Below are positions 61,749 through 64,000 of a stretch of DNA of 64,000 nt, piece after piece (the first letter of the stretch is position 1; each line of letters opens with the position of its first letter). Location of the stretch: positions 1 through 64,000 of the forward strand of contig NZ_BQXM01000019.1 of the NCBI RefSeq assembly GCF_022836495.1, read 5' to 3'. The notes beneath the pieces were generated by a model that worked only from the letters and a program-made list of their open reading frames with translations, had not been told where the DNA came from and did not search any database. The position numbers were made by a program, and so were the translations under genes. The stretch is from Desulforhabdus sp. TSK (lineage in GTDB: Bacteria > Desulfobacterota > Syntrophobacteria > Syntrophobacterales > Syntrophobacteraceae).

Positions 61749-62426
61749 TCATGATCTGCGTCCCTGGATGGCTCTGACTCTTCTGGGGGAGAACAGTCTT
61801 CCTTCGATGGCAAATGATTCCGGCACGTCGGGAAGAGAATCGCGGCCTTCGGCGAAATTTTCGACTTCTTCCTGGCGTGTAAACAATTCCAATGGAGCAT
61901 CCCCGATGAGGAGGCGCAATGCGTCGACCCGACTGTCTTTCAAGCCGACAAAGACCGGTACGGATGGAATACAGGATTTTCGTCCGAGCCAGATGCCCCA
62001 TTTGGGGTCTTCGAGAGCCGCGGCGATTTCAGTCAGCAATTCGGCATCTCCCTGGAGTAAAACTCCGAAGGCTGCGTCCGTCAGGTACTGACGGAAGGTG
62101 AGGACGCAATCGTTGTTGACCGCTCCACTCGCCCGTCTTGTTTTCTGGACGGTGTGGTAGTCCTGAAGCCGGCGAACGGGCAATTCCTTCCTCACACCCT
62201 GACGGGGGATCGCAATAGCGGTCATCCTCAATGTTCTGAAAGAGGCGAGGAAATTTCGTTCCCCCTCAGTCCCTCTTGCCAGGCCGAGCGCGGCACAGCA
62301 GATCCCCGCGATACCGCTCCTTGTAGGCATGAGTCCCGTATGGCGACGATTGTACTGGCTGTCGAAGCCCCAGGACTGAAGAGGGCCTTCCAGACGAAGA
62401 ACCAGGAATGCGATATCAGACGACAT
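61749..62426 (-). CDS. cas5e: Cascade subunit Cas5e (CasD)
   Basis: This 225-residue RAMP protein has the Cas5e start (IAFLVLRLEGPLQSWGFDSQ), the TRSGIAGICCAALGL segment and RRLQDYHTVQKTRRASGAVN typical of CasD. It caps the 5' handle of the crRNA. The start at ATG 62426 overlaps the cas7e stop by 11 nt. Confidence 0.94.
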   Translation of the reverse strand: MSSDIAFLVLRLEGPLQSWGFDSQYNRRHTGLMPTRSGIAGICCAALGLARGTEGERNFLASFRTLRMTAIAIPRQGVRKELPVRRLQDYHTVQKTRRASGAVNNDCVLTFRQYLTDAAFGVLLQGDAELLTEIAAALEDPKWGIWLGRKSCIPSVPVFVGLKDSRVDALRLLIGDAPLELFTRQEEVENFAEGRDSLPDVPESFAIEGRLFSPRRVRAIQGRRS

Positions 62427-63453
62427 GAGTCTCCACCTCGTCAAGGAATGCCTTCAAGTTGACATCGGGAATGGCCTTATGGAATACGGCTTCGATGCCC
62501 CAGGTATCGGTGAGCTTTTGGTACTCGGTTTTGAGCCGCTCAATAGACGTGGTGACATACCCCTGGGAGGACCGCACAGGATTCTCGAATGCGTTGACCA
62601 ACTGAATGGGATGACCTTTTTCCCTTACTATACCGAAGACATAGACCGGGAGTGTGTTGCCGTTCATGGTGTTTTTTCGGGCGCCGGGAATGGCTTTGAT
62701 GGTCGCCTCTACAAAAACTCGGACGACGTTCTTGCGTTCTTCCTGTGTCATTGCCGCGAGATGCTCCGTATCGGCCAGCATATCGAGATTAAGCGCGGCA
62801 AAGCGATAGTACGTGGCGGAATTGAACTCCAGGGTACTCGTCATGCCCGCCCCTGACTCCTCTCTCGGTTGCAGGTCATCGACTGCGGAAAAGAAGTCGA
62901 TTTCGTTATCGACTTTATGGGTGGAAAGAGCGTGTGAGAACATGGAAGCCGCTTCTACTGTAAGAGAGTGGTCGTTTGCAACCATGCGGCCAAAGATGGA
63001 AATATCCGCAGCATCTTTCAAGGATTTTGCATCGATGGATTTGAGGGCCTTTTTTGCATCTTTTGTCTCGGCATAACCTTTTGCGAGAGTTTGAAGCTCG
63101 AGGGGCGACATGAAATATAGAGTCGTCGACTTCACCTTATCGGTTGACTTGCTGTCAAGTTTCACGAGCGCATCGATGATTTTCTTTGCTCCCTCGTCAG
63201 CTTCGGGAGTGGAAAGGCCCTCACTTTCCATTTCCTTGACAAGGGGATCAAACATCAGCCGGGTTCGCTCCCCTTTGAAGTGTTGGGGAGCTAACTCCTT
63301 GGCCATCTCCCGAATCGCCCGTTTCCAGGACTGGCTGGACACTCTGGCTCTTTGGACGCCGCCGAAGACGGCAGTCTTGGGTGAATTGAGGTCATCACGG
63401 TTCAGACAGGCAACGGGAACGGATTGGATGATGTGCAGTTCAAGATGTTTCAC
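62416..63453 (-). CDS. cas7e: Cascade backbone subunit Cas7e (CasC/Cse4)
   Basis: This 345-residue Cas7e begins KHLELHIIQSVPVACLNRDD and has the family segments PKTAVFGGVQRARVSSQSWK and SGAGMTSTLEFNSATYYRFA. Six copies form the Cascade backbone along the crRNA. It starts with GTG at 63453 behind AAGGAG, 17 nt after cas6e. Confidence 0.96.
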   Translation of the reverse strand: MKHLELHIIQSVPVACLNRDDLNSPKTAVFGGVQRARVSSQSWKRAIREMAKELAPQHFKGERTRLMFDPLVKEMESEGLSTPEADEGAKKIIDALVKLDSKSTDKVKSTTLYFMSPLELQTLAKGYAETKDAKKALKSIDAKSLKDAADISIFGRMVANDHSLTVEAASMFSHALSTHKVDNEIDFFSAVDDLQPREESGAGMTSTLEFNSATYYRFAALNLDMLADTEHLAAMTQEERKNVVRVFVEATIKAIPGARKNTMNGNTLPVYVFGIVREKGHPIQLVNAFENPVRSSQGYVTTSIERLKTEYQKLTDTWGIEAVFHKAIPDVNLKAFLDEVETHVV

Positions 63454-63470
63454 GACAATTCTCCTTGTCT

Positions 63471-64000
63471 CTACTGTATGGATATTTTGACCGGAGCAAT
63501 CAGCAGCATGCCGAAGCCAAAACCTTTGGCGCTGCCTATTCCGGAATGGTAGGTTTCAACAAATCTTTCTCTATCGGTAACCTCCAGAATGCCTCTGAAC
63601 TGAACGCCACCGTGGTAACCAGATTGACCATTCCTTCGGAAATGACTTTCTACCATTGGGCTGATTTCCAGGGGTTTTTCTCCGAGAATACGGAAACCAC
63701 CCGGTATGTCCTGCCCCGTTTCTTGATCACGGCACCGGCCCCGGCCTTTTCGTTCAAGCCACTCGCGCAGTTCATCACGGTCAACCAGTGGGATCCGCTT
63801 GCCCTGGCGTTTTCGAGCACCACTGGCGTCGCGTTGCACGAGACATTTCGTGGGGTTGGCCCGCAGATCGAAAGCGTAGAAACGGTGAGAAAAGAAGGCT
63901 GGGGCGATTTCTTTGGATGCAAAGCAGTCTGATGGACACCAGCCTGGTCGCATAGGTCTTCTGGGTGAAAGGATCCAGAGTCGGAAGGCCCCTTCCAGTG
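63471..64000 (-). CDS. cas6e: crRNA endonuclease Cas6e (CasE), 5' end cut by the window
   Basis: The C-terminal about 175 residues are present. YAFDLRANPTK, KRIPLVDRDELREWLERKG, GVQFRGILEVTDRERF and the glycine-rich GIGSAKGFGFGMLLIAP loop are diagnostic of Cas6e. The frame stays open through position 64000, so the start and the catalytic N-terminal His are outside. Cas6e cuts pre-crRNA at the repeat hairpin. It lies before cas7e and cas5e rather than after them, a different order from E. coli. Confidence 0.88.
   Translation of the reverse strand, partial: LEGAFRLWILSPRRPMRPGWCPSDCFASKEIAPAFFSHRFYAFDLRANPTKCLVQRDASGARKRQGKRIPLVDRDELREWLERKGRGRCRDQETGQDIPGGFRILGEKPLEISPMVESHFRRNGQSGYHGGVQFRGILEVTDRERFVETYHSGIGSAKGFGFGMLLIAPVKISIQ

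Overview
The window looks like chromosomal DNA of an anaerobic Gram-negative bacterium, most plausibly a sulfate-reducing or syntrophic member of the former Deltaproteobacteria (Desulfobacterota). Clues are a periplasmic CbiK-type anaerobic cobaltochelatase behind a cobalamin riboswitch, an LPS heptose epimerase (hldD), a NapC/NirT-type tetraheme cytochrome, a sigma-54 activator and GC-rich coding. The species call is inference; no rRNA or intact tRNA is present.

Layout. 1-4.85 kb: right end of a probable genomic island with an XRE regulator, a cysteine-rich unknown protein and an AbiEi/AbiEii type IV toxin-antitoxin pair. It ends in a 57-nt 3' fragment of a tRNA-Leu gene that looks like an attachment-site copy. 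4.97-7.65 kb: a TumE-like toxin with a frameshifted partner, then three co-directional unknown genes. 7.8-13.0 kb: an arylsulfotransferase-like lipoprotein, an ABC-2 exporter and an MFS transporter. 13.05-16.2 kb: a decayed sugar-type ABC importer bounded by a MITE-like element and a dispersed repeat, with an ATPase/permease deletion fusion. 16.2-30.8 kb: riboswitch and cbiK, Slp-like lipoprotein, membrane-spanning patatin protein, DUF882 peptidase, hldD, secreted alpha-amylase, zur/znuACB and an HDOD signalling protein. 31.3-42.1 kb: a thioredoxin-reductase fusion, ClC channel, PfpI protein, FIST protein and several truncated or fused gene remnants.

42.1-55.2 kb is the most interesting block: a complete-looking quinohemoprotein amine dehydrogenase (QHNDH) locus. 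It has qhpA (diheme alpha), qhpD (radical SAM/SPASM), qhpC (gamma, CTQ precursor with all four crosslink pairs conserved), qhpB (beta propeller), a tetraheme NapC-like cytochrome, two U32-family proteins, an ABC exporter (qhpF-like), a subtilisin-like protease (qhpE-like) and a REC-GAF-PAS sigma-54 activator. No flavin monooxygenase (QhpG, the O2-dependent tryptophan hydroxylase of aerobes) is visible. The U32 pair has the cysteine patterns of the O2-independent hydroxylases UbiU and UbiV and is translationally coupled to the exporter gene. I propose that it replaces QhpG and lets an anaerobe build cysteine tryptophylquinone without oxygen. A -24/-12 promoter and two related palindromes upstream of qhpA fit control by the sigma-54 activator at the far end.

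55.3-64 kb is a defence cluster: a MazF-type pair, a Phd/RelE-ParE-type pair, and a type I-E CRISPR-Cas locus. The array has 48 repeats and 47 spacers at a 61-bp period, with cas2, cas1, cas5e, cas7e and the 3' part of cas6e, all read leftward. cse2, cse1 and cas3 should lie beyond the right edge.
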